Shown: positions 36,601-51,600 of the stretch, piece after piece
Layout of the letters: every line of letters begins with the position of its first letter
How positions within the stretch are numbered: position 1 is the stretch's first letter
Assembly: GCF_003597395.2 (NCBI RefSeq)
Contig: NC_133771.1
Location: 135,375,639-135,439,638 of the forward strand
Source of the DNA: Chelonoidis abingdonii
Lineage: Eukaryota; Chordata; Testudines; Testudinidae
Length of the DNA stretch: 64,000 nucleotides
Reading direction: 5' to 3'
Notes under the pieces: generated by a model
Told to the model about the DNA's origin: nothing
What the model saw: the letters and a program-made list of their open reading frames with translations, nothing else
Databases searched by the model: none
Position numbers and translations under genes: made by a program

Positions 36601-39600
36601 CCTCGGGCCAGCCCCGCACCAGCAAGAGGAAGGGAGGGCTGGACGAGGGGACTTGCAGAGGCGGGGCTTGGGTCGGCCTAGTGTGGTGTCCCATTTTCCC
36701 TTTGGCAAAATATAGTCGTCCTACTGAAGTTAAGCCACTTCTGGGCTGAAACCAAACAACTGTGTAACAGCGCCCTGCAGAGCTACAGAACAGCCGAGGA
36801 TGGAAAGTGAAGAACACTGTCACACTGGAAGCTACAGGGTAATTTCAGGTAGGAAGAAAATAACAGCAGCTGTGTTTATGATCTCATTTTGTGGACCCAG
36901 TATGCCTTGTGCATGAGCAGATATTTAGTGGGCATTGATGCTTTTCAGTGAATGGAGCACATGCTGAGATGAGCACACACACGCTTCCTGCACACTCCCA
37001 TCAAATGTAAACACAAACTGCTGTTTGAATTGTGGAGAATGGCTTGGAGTTTTCTTTTCTCTGGCTATTTTAAGAATCAGAAAGCCACATGAAATTTAGA
37101 TACCCCAGAAAACCAGAAAATATCATTTCTGCTCCCAGTAACTCATTGGGTCTCGTTTTCTTCAGGAGGATGCAAATAGACTTTGTACTTTTCACAATTT
37201 CTTCTTTGGCTTTGTCACTATTTCATTACTCTTATTATCATTTGTTTATGATATCATTTTACAGATGGGGAACTGAGAGATTAAATGATTTAGCCTAAGT
37301 TATGCAGAAATTCTATGGTAGAAGCAGGATCTCCTGAGTCTCAGTCCACTGCCTTAGCCATAAGACAATCTTCTTTCTCCAGAACTGCCCTGAGATGGAT
37401 TTTGTCGGCAGACAGCGTAGGCTTGGGGTTAGGTCAGGGAACTTGGGTTCTGTTCCTGACTCTGTCACTGACTTGCTGTATGACATTATGCAAGTTACTA
37501 GGCAGTGCCTCAGTTTTCCATCTGTAAATTGGGGATAATATCCACTTTTATAAAGCCCTTTGAAGTCCTTGGAAGAAAGCTGCTATATAAGTGCAAAAAA
37601 AGTTTTTATTAACACTTACCTTTTTTTAATACAGCATTCAGAACATATTCAAGTTCCTCTGCAGTTATCTCCATGTCCTAGAGTTGAGAAATTATAGCAG
37701 CTGTTACTTTTGGGTGTCTAGAATCAGACATATGGAAAGCCTAACAGAATGCAAATATCATGGATCTGACAACCACAAAACTCTACCTCACTACTGTCAC
37801 TGGGTTTACAGCATGCTGCTGAAATCCAAGAAATAGTGAATCACACAAACAACAGAAGGACTAAAAAAAAGGAGGAGATGGCAAAATACAACTGAGCTGC
37901 TCACTGACATGTTAGATGGAAGCACAGTTCTTCTCAAACAGAAGGTGTTTATTCAAACAAAATAACTGCAGCTTCAGACACAAACAGGCTCCCTCACAGC
38001 TTGTGTTCTAGTGTTGTCTCCTTTGTTTACCGGGGACCACGTGATTAGGAACTTTATAAAGGACACAGAGACATCTAGTGGCTGAATATATACTGCAAGT
38101 AAACATATTACATATGGAACCCTGAATTTTCACTTCACGTGGATTTATGTGACAACAGAAATATATTTTTCAGCTACATAGGGTTGTTCTCACCCCAGTT
38201 TTTGTAAAACATTCATGCTTTTCATAGTTTCATAAAGTTTAAAGCTAGAAGGGATCATCAGACCTCCTGTACTTTACAGGCCATTAAATTTCATCCAAAT
38301 ACCTCTGTGTTGAGCCCAATGATGTCAGTAAAACTAAAGCATTTTAGTCCTCAGGAGACAAAACTATTGTGTGCCACAAGCAAAGAACAGGAAAGACCAC
38401 CGCCCCAGGCCCCTGTGATGCCAGAGAATTGATTGGGTTTGAGACACATGCAGATGATCCTCGCAAGTGATGCACGGCCCATGCTGCAGAGGAAGCAACC
38501 CTCTCCCCCAGTTTCCTTGCTAATCTGACTTGGGAGAAAATTCCTTCCTGACCCAAAATCTGGTGATCATACGAACAAGACTCACCAGCCTGATTGCATC
38601 ACCTCAGAGCACCGGCCCACCCCAGCTGGAATCATGGCTCTCTCTGTGGTAGATCTCTGCTGTGTCAGAGGAAGGTGAGGCCACTCCTCCCAGATTACAA
38701 GCGTATATTGGGAAAAACTTCCTTACTGACCACCTCAGGGGACCAGCTAAAGCCCTGAAGCATGACGTTAGATCATAGTCATCACCATAAGAAAAAGCTA
38801 AAAGCGTTCTGAGTACGCACTCACCTTTCCAGCAACCTGTTTAAACAATTCCCGGAACTGTTTTTCTTCTTCGGTTTCTTGTTGCGGTGGGGTTGGTTTA
38901 GGGGGCTACAAGAACAGGGAGACATTAAAACTATTGGAGTGCTAACATTGGTTCCTGCACGTAGATTATGAGCAACAGCCACAGTAACACAGTTTAAGGC
39001 TAGAAGGGAGCACCAGATCATCTAGTCTGGCCTCCTGTATATCATACGGGAGTGACACAGCTGGCACCCGCACACTAAACCCAACCACTGAAATGAAACG
39101 CAAGTATTACAGCCCACAGGAAACTAAATTATGATGTGTCACAGGCAGAGAACAGGAGGAACTGAGATGCACTGATGCTTGAGGCCCCTGCAATTGCGGG
39201 GTAACAATTAAGCAAGCCAGCCATGCTTTCAGTGCATTTGGGAGTGCTATGCATCTTGAAACACATATAACAAAATCCGAAAGATGTACTATGTATGAAA
39301 AACTTAAACCCCCCCCGCCCCCCCCCCAGGAGCACCCAACGTCTTAGAAATTTTCACCTTCCATTTCCAATAGGAGTACTCAATAGCACGGGCTAAGGAG
39401 CAGGCAGAGCACTGGAGCTGAGCAGCTGATCATTGGTGGCCTCCAGTGCTACACAGTCTCAAAACTATCAGTTTTTCATTTTATAACCACGTTTAGCCAA
39501 GTGAAGCCTGGGATAAACAGGTGCAACTGTCATGGAAGTCTCTGGGCCAAATTCAGTGGTGATATTAACTGCTGTGTGAAATATAAGGCTGGATGTAAGT

Positions 39601-42600
39601 TGATGATAAAATAGATGTAGGCAGCAAAGTAGTGTAACTTGCCCTATTTTGACGCTCAATGGCTGTGCAAAATGAGCGCAACTTGCATGCCCATGTACTG
39701 GAAGGGTGTGCCCCGAAGGAGAATCAACTAAGTGAGGAAGGTCCCGCACGGTGCCCAACAAAGAAGTTACTGTATATCCACTGAATGCCAACATGGTGGA
39801 AGTCACACTGATTTGACACTTACACTCATTTTTCTGACCAATATACACCCAACATGACACTTAGCCCACCATTTATCTACTGCCATTCAGATACCATATG
39901 GCAGGGCCTAGGGATAGCTCAGTGGTTTGAGCATTGGCCTACTAAACCCAGGGCTGTGAATTCAATCCTTGAAAGGGCCACTTACGGATCTGGGGCAAAA
40001 ATCAGTACTTGGTCCTGCTAGTGAAGGCAGGAGGCTGGATTCAAGGTCCTTTCCAGTTCTAGGAGATAGGATATCTCCATTAATTTATACCTAGGCTAGA
40101 TGAATAGACATACATCACCAATGACTATGACCTTGAGAATCTGGAAACGTAAAACTCAATTTGCTACCCAGTCTCTGGAAGCAAGGGGAAAACTGAGTAA
40201 AAGAGATGCAAAGCTGAACCTTGGCTTACTTTCCTTCCACAAGTATCTCCACTGCAATCGGTGGGACTGTTTGCAGGAATAAGGAAAACAAGATCCAGCT
40301 CAGTCAACACCCAAATATAGTGACTACAAAGTGGTTCAAGGGCTGCCTGTCAGATTTTTTTAAGTGTAAAAATCAGCTTAATGTTCAGCAGCAAAAATTG
40401 TCTAATCATTGTTATGAAAATGCAGTATCAAGCTTCTGACCCCAAAATGTTCTGAGAATATGTGTGCATGTTTGAGTGTGAATAAGTTCTGTGCCCCTAA
40501 CTGTGTAATACTGCACAGTACAGCTAATGGCCAGACCCTCAGCTGGTGCACATCGGCTCAGGTCCATTGATTTCAATAGCTATGTTGATTTATACCAGGT
40601 GAGGAGCCAGCCCTTAATTTCTTTCTGATTTCAGCTGCCTATCAGCAAACAATTGGAAGAATTATTAATTATTATTATTATTGTATTATTATGGTTCTTT
40701 TACTAAACTCAACACAGCTGCCGATTTCACACCCACAAGGTTGGCATTCTCATAAAATTCAAGTGAAATGAAAAAGTACAAATGGAGCATATTCGATTAT
40801 GCTGAATTATCCACGCCTTATTTTGGCTCTGTAGATTTACCTCTGGGAGATTAATGCCAACGTTTTCATCCACATCCCTGAGGGAAACAAAAACGTACTC
40901 AATAACAAAAGACTTTGCCGGGGATCCTTTCTGTTTAAATTTTCCAGAAGTAAAAGCAAACATAGTATTTTTACTGAACAAATTATTCACTTTGAGTGAA
41001 ATTCATCCCCATGCAGAGGGTCAGGTCTTTGCATCACTTAAACTGAAGAGAGAGTTTAAGTGGCTCCTAGGCCTAGAGTGAGCCATCTGTACAGGGGTTA
41101 ATTTCACTTTTTATAGGTTGTGTAAATGCTTGTTAAAAATACCTTATTCTTTATTAAACATGCTCATTCAGACAGGAAGCAACAGGAACATTATTACATG
41201 TGCAGAACAATAGATACTACGGAACAGCTACTGACTCTTCACGGTTAAGGTTGCAATTGAGTTTTCATTACAAGTCTGATTTCCCCACCTCCTAATACCC
41301 ACAGAAATAGCCAGACTGGGCTAAAAATTGGAAAATTAAGTCTGGAGTCATGGTAGAATTTTTCTACCACATTTAAAGTGTATTGGAAAAGGGGTTTCTG
41401 ATTTAGGACCTCCTGAAATAGAAGCGTTCACCAGAGTTCAAAAACTCGTCTAATTCTTTCTTCCCTACTTCGTTGGGAAAAAACTGCCAATCCTCCCACA
41501 CAACCCCCCCAATAAACAAAAACAACACACCCTATAATAACAAACAAAAAGAAAAGGGGAAAAGCCTAGTTTACTAGATTTCCCTGGCTGAGATCTAGTG
41601 CACAGCACCACAGGTTAACTTTTGTTAATTACAAGAGTTGCTCTGGCAATGAACTCCATTTATTTCATTGGGAGCCTCACATAGCAGGCAAGGGCACTGC
41701 AGGAAGTGGATGGGAGGGATGGTTCTTCATCTTTGGTGTCTCTTGCCTGGAGCAAGATGGGGAGAATGCCCTCAGGAATCTCTCATGGTTCTTTAAAAAC
41801 CCAGTTATCATGACTGGTGTGTGAGTGCTTTGGACGTTGCAGGAGATCTGTTTGACTGACCACTCCCCACTGATTACTTACTCGGTGATGGCTTTTTTCT
41901 CAGAGAAGATTCTCAGGCAGAAGTCAGCTTCCTGGTGTGGCTCAAAAGTAGAAGGAACAATAACATAATCCCCAGGTGGCAACTTGACTCGGTCAGAGAC
42001 TTCCCTTAAGTTAATGTAGGTTTTACTCCTTGCCTTGGAAGGGTGGTATCTGAAAAAGTCTTTGTTCAAATGTCCATCTTTGCTAGGGCTCTGCAATAGA
42101 ATTTGAAGCAGGGATTTCAGGTTTATTCATTATTGTATGCAAAGAAACTGATGTGCGTGGTTCAGACATGTCAGATTCCCACCTCCCTTCCTGATCTAGA
42201 ATCATAGGGCCAGATACATGCATGATTCACTGGCTTCAGGATCAGGAAGTCACCATTAGCCCCTGGCACTCCTCCCACCCCACTCTCTTGTGCTGGATGG
42301 AGCTTGGATGCCAGGGGAATCTAGCTCTCAGACTCTAAGGTCAGGCAGGCATTGTCTGCAGGGGCTCTAGGATGGAGAAAATCCATTTTGGCAAAGCCCT
42401 TCTGCACCAATATTAGGACATTTTAAAGGGAAAGCTACCATTCTCATCATTATTTAAAGAATGCAAGTGATTAGATACCACAGCAATGGGTGTGATGCAG
42501 AAATCTAGACTGACACACAGAGAGATACAAGGAGGGAGAGAGAGAGAGAAAGAGCAAACATGGCTACTACATCGTAAAATACCAAGTACCTCATAAATAG

Positions 42601-45600
42601 CATAACCAATTGTCAGCATTTCAGCACCGAGTTTCCTGAGTTTACGTCGATTCTTTTGCATCAGAGCTGCTATAAACGTGCATTCATCTTGCCTGTCATC
42701 TTTCTCTGTCAAATGCAGCTTGATCTGTGGATTGGTCCAAAAGGTGTCTGCCAAAGCAAAGAACACAGACATTTTTCACCTCAAAAAAAATTAAACTGAG
42801 CCAAAAAGGACAATAGAGAGTAATTTGAGCTTTGGGGGGGTTTATGCTTGTTTTATTTTTCCATTTTCCATTATGTATCTTGATGATTTCAATGCAATTC
42901 TGCAGACAAAGAGCCAAATCCTGAGGGACTTGGATTTTAGTATAAACAACAGCAGAATTTAGACCCAAAATCTCATTGAACAGCAATGGTTTAAATCGGA
43001 GATGAAAGTTACAAGACAATTAAATGGGGTTTTGTTGAAAATATAAAAGCACAAAGGATCAACTTCTGATCTCATTCATATTGGTGTAAATTTGGCATAA
43101 CTCCATTCAATCAGGGGAGCGACTTTAAGTCTACACCAGCATGATCAGAATGTGATTGTAAGGGCTGGATTCTTCTCACTTATAGCCCTTTGACACGGGT
43201 GTAACGTAACTGACCTCAGTGGAGTTACTCCTAGTTTGCACAAATGTACATGAAAGGAGAAAGAGGTGTACAAAACTGAAAGGCAAAGAAAATTAATTCT
43301 CTCAAGTGAACTCTAGTAACTGTTGTGATATTTTGCTGGGTTTCAGCTAGTTGAGACTCCTCTGGCCTTATTCAAGACATGCTTGTGGATGTTACAATGG
43401 GGTGAAGAATTCTGTGTCTATAATGGATGCTTCCATGGGAGTGTGAAATTTTTCTAAAGACATCTCTGTTCACCTAGAAAATTTCTGCACCCTCCAGCAG
43501 TGGAACCCCTGATCCAGCTCCCTTGATGGACCGTCACCTCCCACTTTTTGGTAGCATTGTCCCCAAGAGCATCTGGGGTGAGGTTGCAGATCTCAACTTT
43601 ATCAAAATGTGCTTTGAAGTCTTCAAAGTTCATCCTAAATGAAAGGAAGAGAAACCAATCAGTGCATCACACTAGTGACTGAACAGAAGCAGCAGCCTAG
43701 GCAGAAACTACTCCCACAGACCATTTCAAAATGCAGAGTATCAGAATATAGGGCCGGATCATCAGTTTCTGTAAATTAATGTAGCTTCATTGACATCATT
43801 GGAGCTATGCTGATTTACAGCAGCTGAAGATGTCTCCCCAGAGACCTGATTCTCCTCTCCGTTACACAAGTGTAATCATAAGTAACTCCATTGGCTCCAA
43901 TGGGCCTGATTCTGATCTCTTTTATATATAGGCAGACACCACTGATTTCATCTGAGTTATGGCTGATTTACACCAGCATCAGGGAGAGAGCAGAATCAAC
44001 CCCAACAGAATGACACTAGTGTAAAACTGGTGTGAGAAGCTTTTGTCTTCTAGTCTCACAGCTCCTGGGCCCAGTGATCCTTTTTAGAGGAAAAATAGTA
44101 CAGAGGGGGTAAAAAGTCTGACAAAATAGAACTATCACCAAGTGTGATACACTGTGTGCGCCCATTCCAACCCACATACCAAGAAGCATGCAGACAGCCC
44201 AATATGCAGCAAGACATTGGAGGGGCCCACTGGCACTTTGCTTGCTGTGAATGGGTAGGCACTCAGACCTGAACTGAACTGGAGTAAGAACCAGTAGGGG
44301 AAGTATTTACCAAGTCAGAGACTGGTGTGCAATACAGCCGCCGCTGCTGGATAGCATGGGAAATAGAGCAAGAAAACAGTGTAGCAGAAACCAGGTATCA
44401 AGTTGGGCAGGTAGGCCTAGATCCTCAAAGATATTTAGGTTCCTAACACCCATTGAAATCAACCTTTGAAGATCTGGGCCATAGTGGCTGAATGACACAA
44501 ATGAATAGGAGGAAAAAGCCAGTGTGCTCCAGGCAATGTGTATGGGTGGGTGTTGACAGGATGCGATCCTCACAATAGCACACAGGGGTAGCAACATCAC
44601 AGGCCCACCAGGTATAATAGATTCCATATTCTGCAGAATGAGTAATAGGAGTCTAGGGTTACTTTAACTTACGTTGTCCTAGAAACTTTTCACTGCACAT
44701 TTTTGATAAGGGAGCAAATGACACAGTTTGATTTCACTGTCTGTGTCTCCCTTTTTGTACTGTGTCTCCCTCCAATGTATTATTAGCTCTGCAAACCAGG
44801 CGCACTCCAGCATCTCACGTCTGTCCTTGGTACATTGAGAATAAGGGCTGAATAACAACCCCTTTTGCTTTTGTGTACCTGGCACAAATTTCCTGGCCGT
44901 TTTGCATAATTTATGTCTTTTGGGCCAAGTATTGCAAATTCTGCTCTCCATTACACAGATGTACGTGTGAAGTACTTATCAGCACTTCGTTGGGGTTGCT
45001 CTGGATTTACACTGGGGTGACTGAGAGCAGAATATGGCCCTACATCTTTGAAAGAGAGGGAGGGAGGCAGAGACAGAGAGAATTAGAAGCTGATTAGCCC
45101 CTGGGTTTATCTTTCCCCTCTGGTAGAAGCACAATAATGAATGTGGAATTTGCCTCTCCTCTCTACCCTCCCTTATCAGGACTGACCTTAGTTACTCTTG
45201 GTGTAAATCCAGAGTAACTCTTTGTAAGTTACTTAGATCAGAATCTAGCTCTGAACATGTCACCCTGAAGGTCTTACCAGTTCCTAGTTACCAGGAACCC
45301 AACAGGTAAAAGAGACAAAAATTCTTATCAAAAACATATTTCCCATTTAAAATGTCTTAAAATGTGTTTTCATCCATATTTAACACAGTTCATGCAGCCT
45401 TCTGTAGTTTACTTTATGCTACTTTGATCTTTTGTCTTGCTTTAAACTGCCTTATCTTTTTTGACAAATTTCCCTTTTCTATTTGAGATGAGCCCACATA
45501 CAATGCATGAGAATAAATTGGTTAAACATGACAGAAAAAACCTCCACATGTAGGTCCTATTATTATTTATAACGTAGCACATAATCCATGTGCTCTGAGA

Positions 45601-48600
45601 TATGCATGAAATCTAGTCATAACCAGAAGCTATAGAATAGCTCCAGTTTTTAAACTGTTAGCGAGCTGTTTGTTTCTTTTTTTCCCTTTAATTTTCAGGC
45701 GTAGTATGTAATAGTTTGCAAAGTAAATATCTGTTGAGATCCCTGAAATTAATAATTAACTAATAATGGTTAAATCTTATTATTACGTCTAATGCAGTAG
45801 AATCTAGGGACCCCCTCAACTCCATTGTGCTTGGTGCTGTACACATAGCACAGAGAGCTCACAATCTGAACATTTAAAATGTTGAGCAGAATCACAGAAT
45901 TGTAGAGGAACTTGAGAAGTCATCAGGTCCAGTTCCCTGTGCTGTGGCAGGACCAAATAAACCTAGAGTATCCCTGGCAGGTGTCCAGTTATGAGGATTC
46001 CATGACCTCCCTTGGAAGCCTATTCCAGAGCTTAACTACCCTTATAGTTAGAAAGTTTTTCGTAATATTTAACCTTGCTCCTTGCTGCAGAGTAAGCCCA
46101 TTATTTCTCATCTTTCCTTCAGTGGACATGGAGAACAATTGATCACTGTCCTTTCTGTAACAGCCCTTAACATATCTGAAGATTATGATGAGGTCCCTGC
46201 CCCCCAAGACTGTTTTTCGAAACAGGCCCACTTTTTTTTAACCTTTCCTTATAGGTCAGATTTTCTAAATCTTTTATCATTTTTGTTGCTTTTCTCTGGA
46301 CTCTCCATATTTTCCATGTCTATCTTAAAGTGGGGTGCCCAGAACTGGACACAGTACTCCAGCTGAGGCCTCATCAGTGCCAAGCAGAGCCGGACAATCA
46401 CCTTACATGCCTTACAGACAATATTCCTATAAACAAACCCGAGAATGATATTAGCCTTTTTCACCACTGCATCACATTGACGATTCATATTCAATTTGTG
46501 ATCCACTATAACCCCCATATCCTTTTCAGCAGTACTACCCCACTAGCCAGTTATTCCGTATTTTATAGCCATGCATTTGATTTTTCCTTCCAAAGTGGAG
46601 AACTTTATGCTTATCTCTACTGAATTTCATCTTATTGAATTCAGACTAATTCTCAAATTTGTCAAAGCTGTTTTGAATTCTAAATAATACCTAACTCTTA
46701 TATAGCATTTCTCACCAGTAGATCTCAAAGCGCTTTACAAGGAGGTCAGCATCCTTTTACAGATGGGGAAACTGAGGCACTGAGAGGCGACATTTCTTGC
46801 TCAAGGTCAGCTTCAGCAGGCCAGTGGCAGAGCTTGGAATAATACATGGGTCCCCTGAGTCCCAGTCAAGTGTTCTATCTACTAGACCACACTGCTCTAA
46901 ATGACAGCAAAATATGAGAAAAAAACAATTGAAAACTCTTCGGAAGCTGTTAGGCTGCTCTGTGCTGATTTCACTGCTCTCAGGTCCTTAAGGATGCACA
47001 GCACACATAGTATATGCAAAGAGCATTTGGGTAGCCTCATGAGTCATTCTTTCATCAGGTGTGGCACATAAGAAGTAATGTGGCAAATGCTGCATTGAGA
47101 GAATCACCCAATTCAAATGGCATTAGTAAGATGAAATGTGATGTACAGGAGTGGAGTATTTAGACAATATAAAACTTGCCAGACTTGTTTTTGAAGCATT
47201 CCTTACATTGTGCAAATCACCTGTGTCTGATTAACTCCTTCAGGAAACAAGTCAATCACGGTGTCATTCATTTCAATCTTGAGAACTTTAGAATTCACAA
47301 TGTTTTAAATATATTAATGCCAGTTGCTAAGTATGCATTTTAAACATCTTAAAGATAGTATCAGAGGGGTAGCCGTGTTAGTCTGAATCTGTAAAAGCAG
47401 CAGAGAATCCTGTGGCACCTTATAGACTAACAGACGTTTTGGATCATGAGCTTTCGTGGGTGAATACTGACGAAGTGGGTATTCACCCACGAAAGCTCAT
47501 GATCCAAAACGTCTGTTAGTCTATAAGGTGCCACAGGATTCTCTATCTTAAAGATATACTCTGTTATTAAGAATATGTAAACTGAGAGTGACTTATATCA
47601 GGTTGTATTGTACCAGTCCCCTCTTTGGATTAAAGCACTAATTTCCCAGTTCAGAGCTATCCTCCTCTGCCTCACTTGGCCTGCCTTCTTACTGTATTTA
47701 TTCTCATTTATAATTCAAAGGGGTACCATACCAGAATTCTCCATCATCTAGCACTGTCTGACACAGGCGTTTTCGCTCCGATGGGCTGACTGACTGCCAT
47801 TCAGAAGAACTACAAGGAAACAAAGTCAGGCTTTACAAGGCTATCAAGCACTTCATTTCCCTAGACTCAAAGACAGCAGCTGGATATGTTAGCAGATTAC
47901 ACCGCTTTCAGATTGATTTTATTTGAGCAGTAGCCACAACAGGTGCCTTTAAGGAGCCTGATCCTGCTGCCATTAAAACCAACGGCAAACTTTCCATCTA
48001 CTTAGACAGAAGCAGAATCATATGTAAAATCTTGAGGTTACAACACTGCTGTATTGAACAGTACCACTGTGTTTGCAATGATTCTCGCAGTCAGGGGCAG
48101 ATTAACAAATCTGCCACTCCGGGCCTTCAAAAAATTGCTGCCACCTCCACCCCCTCCATGTCAGCTCACCTCTGCTTCCCTGCAGCAAGCCTGGGAGGGA
48201 GGGGGGAGATGTGGCACGCTCGGGGGATGGCAGCAATGGAGTGGAGGTGAGCTGGGGCGGGAAGCGGTTCCTGGCCCCCCCCGGGTTACTCCCCGCGCCC
48301 GTGGGCCCCAGCTCACCTCTGCTCTGCCTCCTATGAGTGCCGTTACTGGCTGCTTCCTCCCTCCCTCCCAGCACGTTTGCAAGGCAAGCCTGAGGGAGGA
48401 AGCCGGCCGGGGATTTGGGGAAGGGGTGGAGTTGGGGAGGGGGCGTGCAAGTCAACATGTTATTGTAGACTCCCATGCCCATATGGAGTCCCACTGGCTT
48501 TCATAGGACTCTGTGTGGACACTGTGATCTGCATTAGCAGTTCCACGTGCAGAATCAGAGCCCCTTTTGGCATATACAGCACCTTGGATAAAAATCTCAA

Positions 48601-51600
48601 ATGGTCTGATACCTATTCCAAGCTTAACTGCTAAATCTTTTGAGGTTTAATCATCTCTAATTATACTGATCAACTATTCTTCCATTTTTGGAATTTACAA
48701 AGGATCGTAACTACACTTAGAAATGTAAACATCTGGGATTTATTTATTGATAGTTTTAAGAGAAGGGATATTTGAATCACTTCTGGAAATTTATCAAGTC
48801 TGCTAATTATTTCACCATTTTTAAAGCGGCAGTCAGGATATATTATGGAACTGAGTCTCCTCTCATTTATACCAGAGTAAATCGGGAAAAACTCAGTTGA
48901 AGACAATGGAGGTAAAGCAATTTAAGTGATCTCGGACACAGGCCATGTATAAATGTAATCAGACATGAAAAATATAGCTAGTAGGAATATCCAAAATAGA
49001 ATCTACTGTTTACCATTTATGTTGTTTGCTTTTAAAATGACTATTATTTTCATTTCATCCAGATAGGATAGTGAAAGAGACTAGGGAGTTTCACTTTTTC
49101 CCCAGCTGGCATTTGTTGGGTCTTTTGCTCTTTACACAGCAAATGTAATATGAGGGAACCACACAGGCAAGTGTGGTCCAAACAATGGTCTTTAATAGCT
49201 ACACAAAACATGCAAAGCCAACCTACATATATACCCTGGAGCTCTGGCTTCAGAAACTTAGAACACAATGAGTGCCATTAGAGGGCTCACAAAATATTTA
49301 AAGAGATACTGTCCAATTCCTATACACTACCTCAGCACTTTCCAGCTCTCATATAATAGCATAGTGTTTGGATGTTTGTGTTGCAAATACTGCAGGGGAA
49401 CGTTTAAATAATACAAATTATACATTTTCCACTAGAATTGTCTTAAAAATAATGACATTTATATCAATAATGGATTATGTTTCTATTTTTAGCAGTACCT
49501 ACATTTTGGGACGAAACAATCTTGACAATCCCTCTTTAAATGTTAACTGAGCAGTCTTAACACTACTGAAGTCAGGATGTTATGACAACAGCCCTGTTCT
49601 GCATGTGTAGGCTGTTAATTAGAAAAGGCCGAAAAACAGCTTAAGCTGCAAATAACTACAGAAGACTATATACAGAACACTGACTAGACTTCCCTCCTCA
49701 TCAGTCTGACCTTTATGCAATACAAATAGTTATTATACATAAAACTAACTTGTCACTCCAACGGCCATTCCACTCCACTTGCCCCCATGGATTTCTTGGC
49801 CGTATGAGTTGCACCTTTCGGCCTCGGTAGCTCACCTAGAAAAAAGAAGACAAAAACAGAGAAACTCCTGAGTGGCCTTAAAATATAATGAGACTATTGC
49901 TACTGTAATAAATAATCCCTGGCTGGCTGCTGTCATTAACTAAGAGACAATCTCCTCCAGAGTGGATAGGCTGGATAACTCTGCTGGGCACTGGGGAACT
50001 CGGCAGGAGCAAATGTGCACAGGGTAGAAGGGATGGTGGAGAGGAAGGAGAAACCTCCCACCGGGGTTGAATTCTAGTTTCACTTCATAGGGGAGAAGAG
50101 TGGTGCTGAGTGAATAATGGAGTTTTTGGTTTGCTGTAAATTAAAAAAAAAAGTTTCAGGCCAAACTGGAAATAAAATTGTCTAATATTTCTGGCAAACC
50201 TCAAAAAGTTGAAAAAAATATTTCAGGTTGAGTAAACTACTTTAACCCAAATGAATCATGCTGTTTCAATTTTGTGCATTTGAAAATATTTTTAATTTCT
50301 AAAATATGAAAGGAAAGGACATTTCAAAATAAAAAGTGGTTTTAAGCCAAAAAATCAACCCGCTTTGTTTACAAAATGTCAACACTAAACGTGTTAGTTT
50401 TTACATAATTTTTTTTCCCAACCAAATCAGTTTGGTGAAATCAGTGCAAATTTGTAAGATATTTTAGTGTGTCAGAATTGACATTTTTTTGCCAAAGAAG
50501 AGTTTTAGTTGAAAACTTTCACTCAGCTCTAGGGAAGAACCAGAAGATACATACAGTCCTCTGGCTCCCAGGCATCACTCCCTAAGTTCCTTTAGGCACA
50601 AGAAGCTGGGCACATCACCTTAGATGGGGGGAGAAGGGGCATGCTCTGTGTGGCTGGCCAAAATCCTGTCCTCTCCTTGTACAGTGCAGCCACTCCAATT
50701 CTCCAGACAAACTGCATCCAGGAGGTGTGGAGAACAGGATTTGTGACCGTTCACTCTCCAGTGCAAGGTTTCCACCACTTGAGTTTGTACCCCTTGCCAG
50801 CCCACTCTCCACCACATACTGTCAACATAGCAACAATTGGGACGTACCTCGTCAATGGCAGTTACTGAATAAGCATGACCCTTTATGAGGCCGAAAGGGG
50901 TTCGAGCTTCTGACTCAGCTGCGCTGCTAATCTGAAATATGAAAATACACTTTGACGTACCCTTCCTTGAGAGGACATTGTACATGGTGACACTCTGTCA
51001 GTATCCTGGCCCGCCGCAGCTAGATACACGGAGAAGTCAGCGGCAGTACTAAAAGGTACTGTGAATGACAGTATAGCTTTTCCTTTTCCTACTATACTGC
51101 ACACTGGCACAGTCTTTTAGGGAAGACACTTTCTCCACACACAAAAAATCATTCTATTTTTTCACAATATGGGACTTTCTACTAAGATTGTCATCAGTAG
51201 GAATGCTCCCAGAGTTCCAGGGGGGAAGACCAAGAATCTAGTGGGAATGGTGAGTGAATTATCTTCTCTTACCCCTATGGTAGGTTCCTCTAGCTCACAT
51301 ATAAGAGACACTGGCAGAGTAGTGTAAGTAAGCTTACAGCCGCTGCCCATGTGGTACCTCTTCTATGGTGTTGTAAATAGGGTTGCCAACCCTCCAGTAT
51401 TGTCTTAAATCTGGTATCTTTCACGAACAACAACATTAATTTACAAACTCAGGCACTGACTCTGCAAAGGCCTCTGTGCTCACACAGAGCTTACTTCCAG
51501 ATTGGAAACAAAAATAATAATGGCACAAAAATTGTAACAGCAATCATTGAAGCCAGTAGACACTGACTCCTACCCTGTGACAGGACCGTGAACAGATTTA

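Noticed and set aside
36375..36749. Overlapping 124- and 108-codon open frames
   Set aside because: Caused by GC-rich tandem units in the 36188-36723 element.
39310..39329. Poly-C run as a functional element
   Set aside because: A simple homopolymer run with possible sequencing error; no supporting context.
25148..47544. Fold-backs as a CRISPR-like or regulatory array
   Set aside because: Only two dispersed copies with their own target duplications, in a vertebrate genome; mobile-element insertions explain them.
48054..48506. 150-codon plus-strand frame
   Set aside because: GC-rich repeat DNA; opposing frames are equally long and no family motif is seen.
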